DNA of 5,697 nucleotides, from positions 1 through 5,697 of the forward strand of contig JAFQGN010000278.1 in NCBI GenBank assembly GCA_017398245.1, given 5' to 3'. The translations under genes were made by a program, and so were the position numbers. The notes under the pieces are model-generated. The model made no database searches. It was given only the letters and a program-made list of their open reading frames with translations, and was not told the origin of the DNA. The stretch is from Clostridia bacterium. GTDB taxonomy: Bacteria > Bacillota_A > Clostridia > Christensenellales > Aristaeellaceae. Of the stretch, positions 1 through 5,697 are shown piece after piece (the first letter of the stretch is position 1; every line of letters begins with the position of its first letter).

Positions 1-199
1 CGCCTCTGTCCAGAACGCGCAGATACGCCAGCAATCCGTTTTCATCGCGCAGAAAGACGTGGTAAGCGTTTTTATCTTTGCCGTCCGCGTCGAGGTATAC
101 GCAGTTTTGCTCCACGACGAATACCTGTTCGCGCAGGCGGATGATATCGTACAGTTCCTGCAGGGTCAGTTCGCGAAAATGCTTGATGCACAGCTGCAT
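1..199 (-). CDS. elaA: ElaA-like GNAT N-acetyltransferase, C-terminus cut by window edge
   Basis: Sixty-six codons are visible, reading from the ATG at 199-197 leftwards and running off the window without a stop, so most of the protein is missing. The visible N-terminus carries the typical start of the ElaA branch of the GNAT superfamily: a helix ending LRxxVFVVEQNC (residues 22-33), then YLDADGKD (35-42), an aligned His at 48, and a strand LLAYLRVL (57-64) that would begin the acetyl-CoA-binding core. ElaA proteins are small cytoplasmic acyl-CoA-dependent acyltransferases, usually about 150 residues, whose physiological substrate is poorly defined. An AAAGGAG ribosome binding site (208-214, minus strand) lies 8 nt before the ATG and supports this start. 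The gene is divergent from the glycoside hydrolase and has its own promoter; nothing indicates a functional link with it. The family call is confident; the substrate is unknown. Confidence 0.85.
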   Translation of the reverse strand, partial: MQLCIKHFRELTLQELYDIIRLREQVFVVEQNCVYLDADGKDKNAYHVFLRDENGLLAYLRVLDRG

Positions 200-241
200 A
201 CTCTTTGCTCCTTTATGCGGAATATAGGCGAAACAACAGAT

Positions 242-270
242 ATGATACCGCCGGATGCGCGAAATGTAAA
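242..270 (-). promoter_or_regulatory. Sigma70-type promoter for the elaA-like gene
   Basis: On the minus strand, TTTACA (265-270, -35, 5 of 6 to consensus) and TATCAT (242-247, -10, 5 of 6) are separated by exactly 17 bp (248-264). Transcription would start near 235, giving a leader of about 36 nt that contains the AAAGGAG ribosome binding site at 208-214. The match is good for an uncurated promoter, but no start site has been measured. Confidence 0.6.
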
Positions 271-301
271 GGCGAATCGTATAGCGTTTGGCCTCTTCGT
301 A

Positions 302-330
302 TTGAAGCAAAAATGGGCTGATGGTATAAT
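302..330 (+). promoter_or_regulatory. Extended -10 sigma70 promoter for the hydrolase/MATE unit
   Basis: TTGAAG (302-307, -35, 4 of 6) is followed by a 17-bp spacer (308-324) and a perfect TATAAT (325-330). The -10 box is preceded by TGG, so it also reads as an extended TGnTATAAT element, which would compensate for the weaker -35. The expected start is near 337, leaving a leader of about 59 nt before the ATG at 396. This is the only strong plus-strand promoter seen upstream of the hydrolase. A catabolic operon would normally be regulated, but I could not identify a clear operator palindrome overlapping it. Confidence 0.7.
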
Positions 331-351
331 ACAGGAAACAGACCTTCGGAC

Positions 352-370
352 CGCCGGGCAGGCGCCGGGC
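352..370 (+). repeat. Short tandem GC-rich repeat in the hydrolase leader
   Basis: The 8-mer CGCCGGGC occurs twice, at 352-359 and 363-370, with an 11-bp pitch, about one turn of the helix, in the predicted 5' leader. The flanking CCGCC (351-355) and GGCGG (368-372) can also pair. It could be a protein-binding site, a weak leader stem or chance in a GC-rich stretch; the sequence alone does not decide. Confidence 0.35.
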
Positions 371-384
371 GGAATACGCTTTGC

Positions 385-391
385 GGAGGAG
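385..391 (+). promoter_or_regulatory. Ribosome binding site that sets the hydrolase start
   Basis: GGAGGAG lies 4 nt upstream of the ATG at 396 (6 nt if measured from the GGAGG core). This favours the ATG at 396 over the in-frame TTG at 381, which lies upstream of the Shine-Dalgarno, and over the second ATG at 402, which is a little far from it but not excluded. Confidence 0.75.
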
Positions 392-395
392 AATT

Positions 396-2459
396 ATGGA
401 TATGAATTGGGGCGGACTGCAGTTCCACATTCTTGAAGACGGGAAGCTTGCTCTGGTCAAGAGCTTTGATTACGATAACACCGCGCGCGAAAAGCAGCAC
501 CCGCGCATGCCCTTTGCGCAGGCGGAGCTGGTCGGCGGCGCGACGACCGGCACGATCTATATGCACGGCGCTGAGGCGTCATCCAAGCTGCACTATGTCA
601 GCCACGAAGAGCAGGAGAACGCGCTCGTTATCGTGCAGCGCTCCGAGGAAATGGAGATCGTCAGCCGTCTGGTGAAATATGAGGATACCAACGCGATCCG
701 CATAACGCAGACGATCCGCAATATATCTTCAGAAGAGATCTGTCTGGAAAGCGCAAATACGGCCACGCTGTATTTTGGCAATGCAGTCGCGGACAATAAG
801 GACTGGTATCTGCACCGCTATAACAATGCGCGTTATTCCGAGGTGGACCCGGATGTGCGCAGTTTGTACGACCTGGGCTTTTGCTGGGTGAACGCGCATC
901 ACCGCACGTATAACGTCGGCAACCATTCCACCATGGATTATATCCCCATGGGGCTTCTGGAAAACCGGGCCGAGGGCAGCTTCCTGCTATTTCAGATCGA
1001 ATCGTATTACGACTGGTATTTTGAGATCGGCGTGAGCGGCGGCATGTACTACTTGAACATGAGCGGCCCGAACGCGCGCTACCATTCCTGGAACAAGATC
1101 CTTGCGCCGGGCGCGGAATACGAGACCGTGCCGGTCTCTGTCTGCATGGGCCATTCCCTCAACGACGCCTTTGCGCAGATGACTCGCTATCGCAGGCATA
1201 TCAAGCCCGACAGCGCGCCCGACAGGCATCTTCCGGCCATTTTCAACGAATACATGCACCTTTCCTGGGATGATCCCTGGGCGGAAAAGACGGCAAAGCT
1301 CGCGCCGGAGATCGCCAAGACCGGATGCGAGTATTACGTGATCGATTGCGGCTGGCACGACGAGGTGCCCGCAAGCGTCATTTACCGCCATTTCGGCACG
1401 TGGTATGAAAGCAACATGCGCTTCCCGGAGGGCCTGCGCAAAACGGCGGATCTTGTGCACAGCCTCGGCATGAAATTCGGCCTGTGGATCGCACCGGAAG
1501 TAGTGGGCAAGGACAATATCCGCATGCAGGAGTATTACGGAGACGAATGCTTCCTGACCCGGAACGGCAAGAAGATCTGCAACAGCACGGGGTATCTGAT
1601 CGATTACCGCCATCCGAAGGTCATTGATTACATGACGCGCACGTTTGACCGCATGGTCAACGAATACGGCGTGGATTACATCAAATACGACGGCTGCCCC
1701 TCCGCCGGCCCCGGCCCCGACAGGAACTGCACGAGCCCCGGCGACGGGTTGGAGGAGCATGTGCGCGCATTCCTGAAGTGGACAAGCGACATGATGAAGC
1801 GCCACCCGAACGTCGTGTTTGAAGACTGTGCAGGCGGCGGACAGCGGCTGGATTACAGCGCGCTTTCGCTCTTCAGCCTTGCGTCCACTTCGGATCAGAC
1901 CGATTATCTGAAATATCCATATATCGTGGGCAATATCTTCTGCGCGGTTCTGCCGGAGCAGGCGGCTGTGTGGAGCTATCCGGTTGCGACGAGTCTGGAT
2001 AATTACGACGAACCGGAAAATGCCGATGCATGGGTCAGCGAAGAGCGCGTGGTCATCAATATGATCAATGCGCTGCTGGGGCGCATCCACCTTGCCTCCC
2101 GCGTGAACCTGCTCAGCGAAAAGAAGCAGGCGCTCATCCGCGAGGGCGTGGACTATTACAACAGCATGACGCCGGACAAGCTGCAGTCGGTTCCGTATCT
2201 GCCGCTCGGTTATACCAAATTTGGCGACAAGTTGGTCTGCGCGGGCATCCGCACGGAAAAGAAGCTGTATCTGGGCGTGTGGAACCTGCGCGGAGACAGG
2301 CATGTGGAGATCGCCCTGCCCGAAATCAGCGTGCGCAGCGCAAAGGTCGCCTATCCTGCGGCGATGGAAACGAACTACCGCTGTGAAAACAACGTTCTGA
2401 CGATCGACTTTACCGAGGACGAGCAGGCGCGCCTGTTCGAAATGGAACTCGACGGATGA
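396..2459 (+). CDS. GH36-like alpha-galactosidase family glycoside hydrolase
   Basis: This 687-residue protein probably hydrolyses alpha-linked galactosides or related sugars in the cytoplasm, since no signal peptide is visible. Its length and order fit GH36: an N-terminal beta-sandwich (about 1-280), a TIM barrel (about 285-590) and a short C-terminal beta domain. Clan GH-D landmarks are VIDCGW (Asp317), KFGLWIAPEVVG (Trp364, Glu368), IKYDGC with the predicted nucleophile Asp432, EDCAGGGQRLD (476-486), and SDQTD (499-503), which matches the GH36 SDxTD motif holding the acid/base Asp. The nucleophile segment departs from the usual GH36 KWDxNR: it reads KYDGC and resembles GH27 enzymes, so alpha-galactosidase is the default but not certain; alpha-N-acetylgalactosaminidase or another alpha-glycoside is possible. 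The ATG at 396 is chosen from its GGAGGAG. A MATE gene follows 72 bp downstream, probably in the same operon. The frame is intact. Confidence 0.88.
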   Translation: MDMNWGGLQFHILEDGKLALVKSFDYDNTAREKQHPRMPFAQAELVGGATTGTIYMHGAEASSKLHYVSHEEQENALVIVQRSEEMEIVSRLVKYEDTNAIRITQTIRNISSEEICLESANTATLYFGNAVADNKDWYLHRYNNARYSEVDPDVRSLYDLGFCWVNAHHRTYNVGNHSTMDYIPMGLLENRAEGSFLLFQIESYYDWYFEIGVSGGMYYLNMSGPNARYHSWNKILAPGAEYETVPVSVCMGHSLNDAFAQMTRYRRHIKPDSAPDRHLPAIFNEYMHLSWDDPWAEKTAKLAPEIAKTGCEYYVIDCGWHDEVPASVIYRHFGTWYESNMRFPEGLRKTADLVHSLGMKFGLWIAPEVVGKDNIRMQEYYGDECFLTRNGKKICNSTGYLIDYRHPKVIDYMTRTFDRMVNEYGVDYIKYDGCPSAGPGPDRNCTSPGDGLEEHVRAFLKWTSDMMKRHPNVVFEDCAGGGQRLDYSALSLFSLASTSDQTDYLKYPYIVGNIFCAVLPEQAAVWSYPVATSLDNYDEPENADAWVSEERVVINMINALLGRIHLASRVNLLSEKKQALIREGVDYYNSMTPDKLQSVPYLPLGYTKFGDKLVCAGIRTEKKLYLGVWNLRGDRHVEIALPEISVRSAKVAYPAAMETNYRCENNVLTIDFTEDEQARLFEMELDG

Positions 2460-2465
2460 GAAGCG

Positions 2466-2491
2466 ACGCACTGTGACATGAGAAAGTGCGT
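2466..2491. repeat. Inverted repeat between the hydrolase and MATE genes
   Basis: ACGCACT (2466-2472) and AGTGCGT (2485-2491) are perfect inverted copies separated by 12 bp, and a G-T wobble (2465 with 2492) could extend the stem. There is no T-run after it, so it is not a standard intrinsic terminator. It may be an RNA processing or stability hairpin that sets the hydrolase:MATE ratio, or a dyad operator. A 7-bp repeat with a 12-bp loop can also arise by chance. Confidence 0.35.
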
Positions 2492-2519
2492 TCCATAGTG
2501 CAAAATACGGATGAATACC

Positions 2520-2527
2520 GGAGGGGG
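2520..2527 (+). promoter_or_regulatory. Ribosome binding site that sets the MATE start
   Basis: GGAGGGGG begins at 2520, and its GGAGG core ends 7 nt before the ATG at 2532, an ideal distance. The in-frame ATG at 2511 lies upstream of this site and has no comparable Shine-Dalgarno of its own, so the shorter protein is preferred. Confidence 0.75.
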
Positions 2528-2531
2528 AAAG

Positions 2532-3959
2532 ATGCAAAAGAATAGTTTGCTGCGGGGAAGAGGCTTTCCGTGGCGCGAATTCCTGCGCAGCGTTGCGGCG
2601 ATCGCCATTCCTGTCGCGCTGCAGAACCTGCTGACGACGACTGGCTCCATGGTCGATACCATGATGATCGCGCCTCTCGGCGAAACGACCGTCGGCGCGA
2701 TCGGCCTGTGCGCACAGTTTACCTCGCTCATGTTCAGCGGATACTGGGGCTTCGTGGGCGGCGGCATGCTGTTTTTCTCGCAGTACTGGGGTGCGAAGGA
2801 CGACGACGGCATCGATCGTTCGTATGGCATCACGCTCAGCTTCATGATGGCCGTCGCGGCGGTGTTTGCATCTGTAGCCATTTTTGCGCCGGGCTGGATC
2901 ATGCGCGTGTATACCGATAAAGAAGCCATACAGGCCATCGGCGTGCAGTATCTGCGCATCGTGGGCTTTGCCTATCCGCTGCAGATCCTTTCCATGGCGA
3001 TGAGTTCTCTGCTGCGTTCGACGGAACGCGTGCGCATCCCGCTGTATGCATCGATCGCGTCCGTTCTTACGAATATGTTTTTGAACTGGGTGCTGATCTA
3101 CGGAAAACTGGGCCTGCCCGCCATGGGCGTTCGCGGCGCGGCATTGGCCACTGCATGCGCGGCTCTTGTCAATGCCGGGGTCATTTTCCTGCTGGCGAAA
3201 AAGCAGGGGTTCCCGTATCTGTTCCATTTCCGCAAGCATTTCCGCTGGACGGTGGCTGCGCTCAAGCTGTATCTGCTGCGCTGCTTCCCGATCATCTGCA
3301 ACGAAGTGCTCATCGGCGTGGCGAATATGATCATCAACATGGTCATTGGCCGCCAAAGCGAGCAGGCCATTGCCGCAACCGCTGTCTTCCGCACGCTGGA
3401 GGGCTTTGTCATCGGCTTCTTCTCCGGGTTTTCCAATGCCGCCTCCGTGCTCGTCGGCACATGCGTGGGCGCGGGCAAGCTGGAAACGGCGTACGAACGC
3501 GCCAAAAGGCTTGTACTGCTGTGCGGATCGTGCATTTTTGTTGTCTGTCTCGTTTTGCTGGCGATCCATGCACCTCTGCTTACGGCTATGAGCCTTACGG
3601 GCGAATCGTTCGAGATCTGCTTTGGCATGCTGATCGTCTATTGCATCGCGGCGGTGATCCGCATGTGCAACTGGGCGCAGAACGACACCTACCGTTCGGC
3701 GGGCGATGCGACGACCGGAACAGTGCTGGAGATCGTGTTCATGTACCTTCTGGTGCTGCCGTGCGTGTGCATCAGCGGCCTGTTGCTGAAGGCGCCGTTC
3801 CTTGTCATCTTCGCGTGCTGCTATATCGACGAGCCCATCCGCTTCGTGCTGATGCAGAGGCATATGTATTCCGGTAAATGGGTGCGGCCCGTTACGCCCG
3901 AGGGCCAGGCAGCGCTGCCGGCGTTCCGCGAAGCGCGCGCGCAAAAGAAGCTCGCATAA
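2532..3959 (+). CDS. MATE-family multidrug/solute efflux transporter
   Basis: This 475-residue integral membrane protein matches the MATE (MatE, MOP superfamily) family in length and in its two-fold layout of about 12 hydrophobic segments. The N-half begins with AIPVALQNLLTTTGSMVDTM (25-44), the typical first helix, and contains GVRGAALATA (199-208) before its last helix. The C-half repeats the pattern with GVANMIINMVIG (262-273), the A-rich segment 279-290 and VGTCVGAGKLETAYERAKRL (308-327), a common MATE signature; RSAGDATTG (388-396) is the later RgaGdt-like loop. MATE proteins export cationic drugs, metabolites or toxins using Na+ or H+ gradients; the substrate cannot be read here. The start at 2532 is set by GGAGGGGG, although ATG 2511 would add seven residues. 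It probably shares the hydrolase transcript. Oddly, the C-half has 13 cysteines and the N-half only two (C60, C209). Confidence 0.9.
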   Translation: MQKNSLLRGRGFPWREFLRSVAAIAIPVALQNLLTTTGSMVDTMMIAPLGETTVGAIGLCAQFTSLMFSGYWGFVGGGMLFFSQYWGAKDDDGIDRSYGITLSFMMAVAAVFASVAIFAPGWIMRVYTDKEAIQAIGVQYLRIVGFAYPLQILSMAMSSLLRSTERVRIPLYASIASVLTNMFLNWVLIYGKLGLPAMGVRGAALATACAALVNAGVIFLLAKKQGFPYLFHFRKHFRWTVAALKLYLLRCFPIICNEVLIGVANMIINMVIGRQSEQAIAATAVFRTLEGFVIGFFSGFSNAASVLVGTCVGAGKLETAYERAKRLVLLCGSCIFVVCLVLLAIHAPLLTAMSLTGESFEICFGMLIVYCIAAVIRMCNWAQNDTYRSAGDATTGTVLEIVFMYLLVLPCVCISGLLLKAPFLVIFACCYIDEPIRFVLMQRHMYSGKWVRPVTPEGQAALPAFREARAQKKLA

Positions 3960-3989
3960 ACATGTTAATAATAGCTAAGCCATTCGTGC

Positions 3990-4028
3990 ACAGAAAAAGC
4001 CCGGCAGTAAATGCCGGGCTTTTTCTGT
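3990..4028. terminator. Bidirectional intrinsic terminator between convergent genes
   Basis: A perfect 17-bp stem pairs 3990-4006 with 4012-4028 around a 5-nt loop (GTAAA, 4007-4011). The GC-rich core GCCCGGCA/TGCCGGGC is flanked by A5 on the left arm and T5 on the right, so it ends in a U-run when read from either strand. It lies 30 bp after the MATE stop and 7 bp beyond the stop of the URO-D-fold gene, and so probably terminates both convergent transcripts. Confidence 0.9.
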
Positions 4029-4035
4029 CAAGATT

Positions 4036-4989
4036 TCAGCCTTTGTAATCCTGCATTTCCACAAGAGCGTCGCAGATGGCCTCGATGTTCTCCAGCGGTA
4101 CATCTGCCGCGCATTCGGCTTTGAGCATGAGACCGCCCTCGGGCAGATACAGGGCTCGAGTGCATTCGACGATATGCTCGCGGATCTGCGCCGACGTGGC
4201 AAAGGGGAAGAGCTGCCTGTCCAGATCAAGATCGACGCAGATCTTTCCCTTGCATACGTCGACCAGATTCTGCAGCCCGTTTGCGCGGATCTGCGGGTTG
4301 ACCACGTCCACGCCGGCCTCCTTCATGTCCATGATGACCGGCCAGATGCAGCCGTCCGTGTGCATGTACACGAGCTTTCCGGCCTCGCGCGCAACGTCAT
4401 AAATTGCTTTATATGCGGGCTTTATGTACTTGCGCCACTTGACCGGGCTGATCGGCAGCGAATGCTGCATACCGTTGTCATCGCCGAAGAAGAGCACTTT
4501 GCTTTCAGGGTCGTTCTGAACGGCGAGCTGCGTCTGGCGCACGTTGTAATCGCGCACGATGTCGATCAGCATCTGCAGCTCCGGCGGCTCCTCGGCAAAA
4601 TCGATCATGATCTCCTCAAACCCGCGCAGGTCCATCAGTCGCAAAAACATAAAGCCGTGCGGAAGACCGATATCTTCCTTTGGCGCGCGCAGGCTCAGCA
4701 CATCTTCGCGGCTGGGGAGAGGGTGGCCGGTCACGATGGATTCATACCCTTCGTTGATATTCTCCCACACGCAGCCCCAAGCGTCGGTAAACTTGCCCTT
4801 ATGGTACGACGGCGGTGTGTAGTAGCGCAGATCATCTGTTTCCTGCACATTGGCAAACAACTGCGGATACCGCAGACACAAGGCCTGCAATGCCTTTCCG
4901 TATCTTGCCCATGTCGCCGGCAAAAGACTTACGCTGATCGGGATCCGTTCCGGGCGCTGAAAGGTGATGGCGCGGATAAAATCGTTCAT
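4036..4989 (-). CDS. Uroporphyrinogen decarboxylase-fold protein, substrate unknown
   Basis: This 317-residue protein belongs to the URO-D superfamily (PF01208-type), which includes HemE and the cobalamin/coenzyme M methyltransferases MtaA, MtbA and CmuA. Family features in order are the N-terminal RPERIPI (12-18), FTDAWGCVWE (67-76), the GDDNG turn (169-173) followed by LPISPVKWRKYIKP (178-191), MHTDGCIWPVIMDMKEAGVD (209-228) with VVNPQ (229-233), and the C-terminal DVPLENIEAI (296-305). It is probably not HemE: the HemE RQAGRY signature is absent and the N-terminus is short. It also lacks an obvious HxC zinc motif of the methyltransferases; the corresponding segment is H210-T-D-G-C214. Such divergent members are common in Clostridia but functionally unassigned. 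The ATG at 4989 has a GAGAGG ribosome binding site (4998-5003) 8 nt upstream. The AraC-like gene ends 36 bp upstream on the same strand, indicating a likely operon. Confidence 0.85.
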   Translation of the reverse strand: MNDFIRAITFQRPERIPISVSLLPATWARYGKALQALCLRYPQLFANVQETDDLRYYTPPSYHKGKFTDAWGCVWENINEGYESIVTGHPLPSREDVLSLRAPKEDIGLPHGFMFLRLMDLRGFEEIMIDFAEEPPELQMLIDIVRDYNVRQTQLAVQNDPESKVLFFGDDNGMQHSLPISPVKWRKYIKPAYKAIYDVAREAGKLVYMHTDGCIWPVIMDMKEAGVDVVNPQIRANGLQNLVDVCKGKICVDLDLDRQLFPFATSAQIREHIVECTRALYLPEGGLMLKAECAADVPLENIEAICDALVEMQDYKG

Positions 4990-4997
4990 GATGTATA

Positions 4998-5003
4998 CCT
5001 CTC
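4998..5003 (-). promoter_or_regulatory. Ribosome binding site of the URO-D-fold gene
   Basis: On the minus strand, GAGAGG sits 8 nt before the ATG at 4989, within the 36-bp gap after the regulator's stop. No promoter or terminator is evident in that gap, which supports translation from a shared transcript. Confidence 0.6.
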
Positions 5004-5025
5004 TTCATATTGCCGTTTGAGAAAT

Positions 5026-5697
5026 CTATAGCTGCATCTCGATGCGCACAAACTGCGGCGAAACGCCGTAATACTTCTTGAACGCGCGGCTGAAATAGCT
5101 TGGCCGTGCATAATCAAGACACGCGGCGATCTCGGCAACGGACATGTTCGTCGTTCGCAAAAGCTCCATCGCCGCGGACATTTCGCCGCGGATCATATAC
5201 ATTTTCGGCGAAAGACCGGTCTCCTCCTGCACGGCGGAGCGAAAACTGCGCTCGCACATACCGGCCATGCGCGCCATTTCCGGTATGCTGATCCGCTCCC
5301 GCCGCCCTTTTTCCAGAAGAGAGAGTACGTCCAGCAGCCCGCTGTTGGAAGGCTTTTCCTCAGTGCGCTGCTGCCAGTCGGCAAGCAGATAGCAAAACAG
5401 CGATTCTGCCACGGAGCAGGAACCGCTCGCATTGCGGTTCAGACAGTCGAAGCACCGCTCCAGTTCGACCCTCTCCTGCGCGCTGGAGGAAACAGAGCGC
5501 ACAGTGCCAAGCAGAGGGGAAGACCATCCTTCCGCCTGAAACTCAAACCAGTAAAACTGCCAGTTTTGCCCGTCTGTCGCATATCGGGCGATTTGCGCTC
5601 CTTCAAACACGCCAATGCTGTTGCCCTCCAGAATCAATGTCCGTCCGTCGTACAGGGTCATCCGCCCTTTACCGGAGAGCGTTCGCACGGCGACATA
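5026..5697 (-). CDS. AraC-family transcriptional regulator, N-terminus cut by window edge
   Basis: The reading frame is open through the right edge of the window, so the true start lies outside it; a GTG at 5688 is internal to the conserved sensor domain and is not a convincing start. Of the protein, 223 residues are visible. The first roughly 55 fit the end of an AraC-type cupin sensor domain: VLSGKGRMTLYDGR-like strands, then an FYWFEF segment typical of the family. A linker follows, then two helix-turn-helix motifs in the last 100 residues: IPEMARMAGMCERSFRSAVQ and the second ending ARPSYFSRAFKKYYGVSP, with the characteristic YFSRAFKKxxGxSP signature. Full-length members are about 270-290 residues, so some 40-60 residues are probably missing. 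They are cytoplasmic, ligand-responsive DNA-binding activators, often of sugar genes. The URO-D-fold gene 36 bp downstream is the obvious target; control of the hydrolase operon is possible but not shown. Confidence 0.9.
   Translation of the reverse strand, partial: YVAVRTLSGKGRMTLYDGRTLILEGNSIGVFEGAQIARYATDGQNWQFYWFEFQAEGWSSPLLGTVRSVSSSAQERVELERCFDCLNRNASGSCSVAESLFCYLLADWQQRTEEKPSNSGLLDVLSLLEKGRRERISIPEMARMAGMCERSFRSAVQEETGLSPKMYMIRGEMSAAMELLRTTNMSVAEIAACLDYARPSYFSRAFKKYYGVSPQFVRIEMQL

Noticed and set aside
277..302. TCGTAT repeated at 277-282 and 297-302, two helical turns apart between the divergent promoters
   Set aside because: Only six bases match, with no extension and no dyad symmetry; this is too short to support an operator call.
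381..395. TTG at 381 as the hydrolase start
   Set aside because: It lies upstream of and overlaps the Shine-Dalgarno (385-391) that properly serves the ATG at 396, and it would add only MRRRI with no conserved content.
59..436. A 125-codon plus-strand open frame through elaA and the intergenic region
   Set aside because: It is antisense to the conserved elaA start, crosses both promoters and overlaps the hydrolase start in another frame, with no family resemblance.
2473..2499. A possible promoter for the MATE gene (GTGACA with CATAGT)
   Set aside because: The spacer would be only 15 bp and the -10 matches just 4 of 6 positions, so it is not convincing beside the strong upstream promoter at 302-330.
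987..3944. A 985-codon open frame on the minus strand, antisense to both the hydrolase and the MATE gene
   Set aside because: It is in exact codon register with the two plus-strand genes, so its stops would be TTA, CTA or TCA codons in the sense genes. Those Leu and Ser codons are simply absent there; the frame ends where the hydrolase uses a CTA Leu codon (987-989). The translation is rich in His, Arg, Ala and Gln with no recognisable domain, while both sense genes have clear families.
4174..5031. A 285-codon open frame on the plus strand, antisense to the URO-D-fold gene
   Set aside because: It too is in codon register with the sense gene and exists because rare Leu/Ser codons are avoided. 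Its translation has no recognisable domain, and the minus-strand protein has clear family motifs.
5686..5688. GTG at 5688 as the AraC regulator start
   Set aside because: The frame is open upstream to the window edge, and the residues just before it continue the sensor domain strand, so the gene is better treated as truncated.

Overview
The window holds two complete transcription units' worth of genes plus two genes cut by its edges. From left to right these are a truncated ElaA-type GNAT acetyltransferase (minus strand), a GH36-like alpha-galactosidase family glycoside hydrolase (plus), a MATE-family multidrug/solute exporter (plus), a uroporphyrinogen-decarboxylase-fold protein of unknown substrate (minus), and an AraC-family regulator cut at its N-terminus (minus). 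No RNA gene, CRISPR array, insertion sequence or attachment site is visible.

Layout. Bases 1-395 carry the 5' end of elaA and a compact divergent promoter region. It has a good sigma70-type promoter in each direction, with -35 boxes about 31 bp apart. The hydrolase (396-2459) and MATE gene (2532-3959) follow on the plus strand with a 72-bp gap that holds a small inverted repeat but no convincing terminator, so they probably form one operon. A perfect 17-bp stem flanked by A- and T-runs (3990-4028) separates this unit from the convergent araC-like then uroD-like unit and probably terminates both. The regulator and the uroD-like gene are 36 bp apart and are probably co-transcribed.

Organism. 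The sequence is moderately GC-rich, with GCG/CGC/CTG/ATC-rich codons, strong GGAGG-type ribosome binding sites and consensus sigma70 promoters. An AraC regulator beside a divergent URO-D-fold protein and a GH36-like hydrolase suggests an anaerobic Clostridia-type Firmicute, perhaps from the gut. This is inference from gene content and style; no taxonomic marker is present.

Working together. The likeliest reading is a small carbohydrate-responsive locus. A cytoplasmic alpha-glycosidase would process an imported galactoside-like sugar, and a MATE pump is encoded downstream. A cupin/AraC sensor would control the URO-D-fold protein and perhaps the locus. No sugar importer is visible and the link between the two convergent units is unproven. 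I see no clearly new system. The most distinctive points are the GH27-like nucleophile loop in a GH36-type enzyme and the URO-D-fold protein, which lacks both the HemE and the classical zinc methyltransferase signatures.
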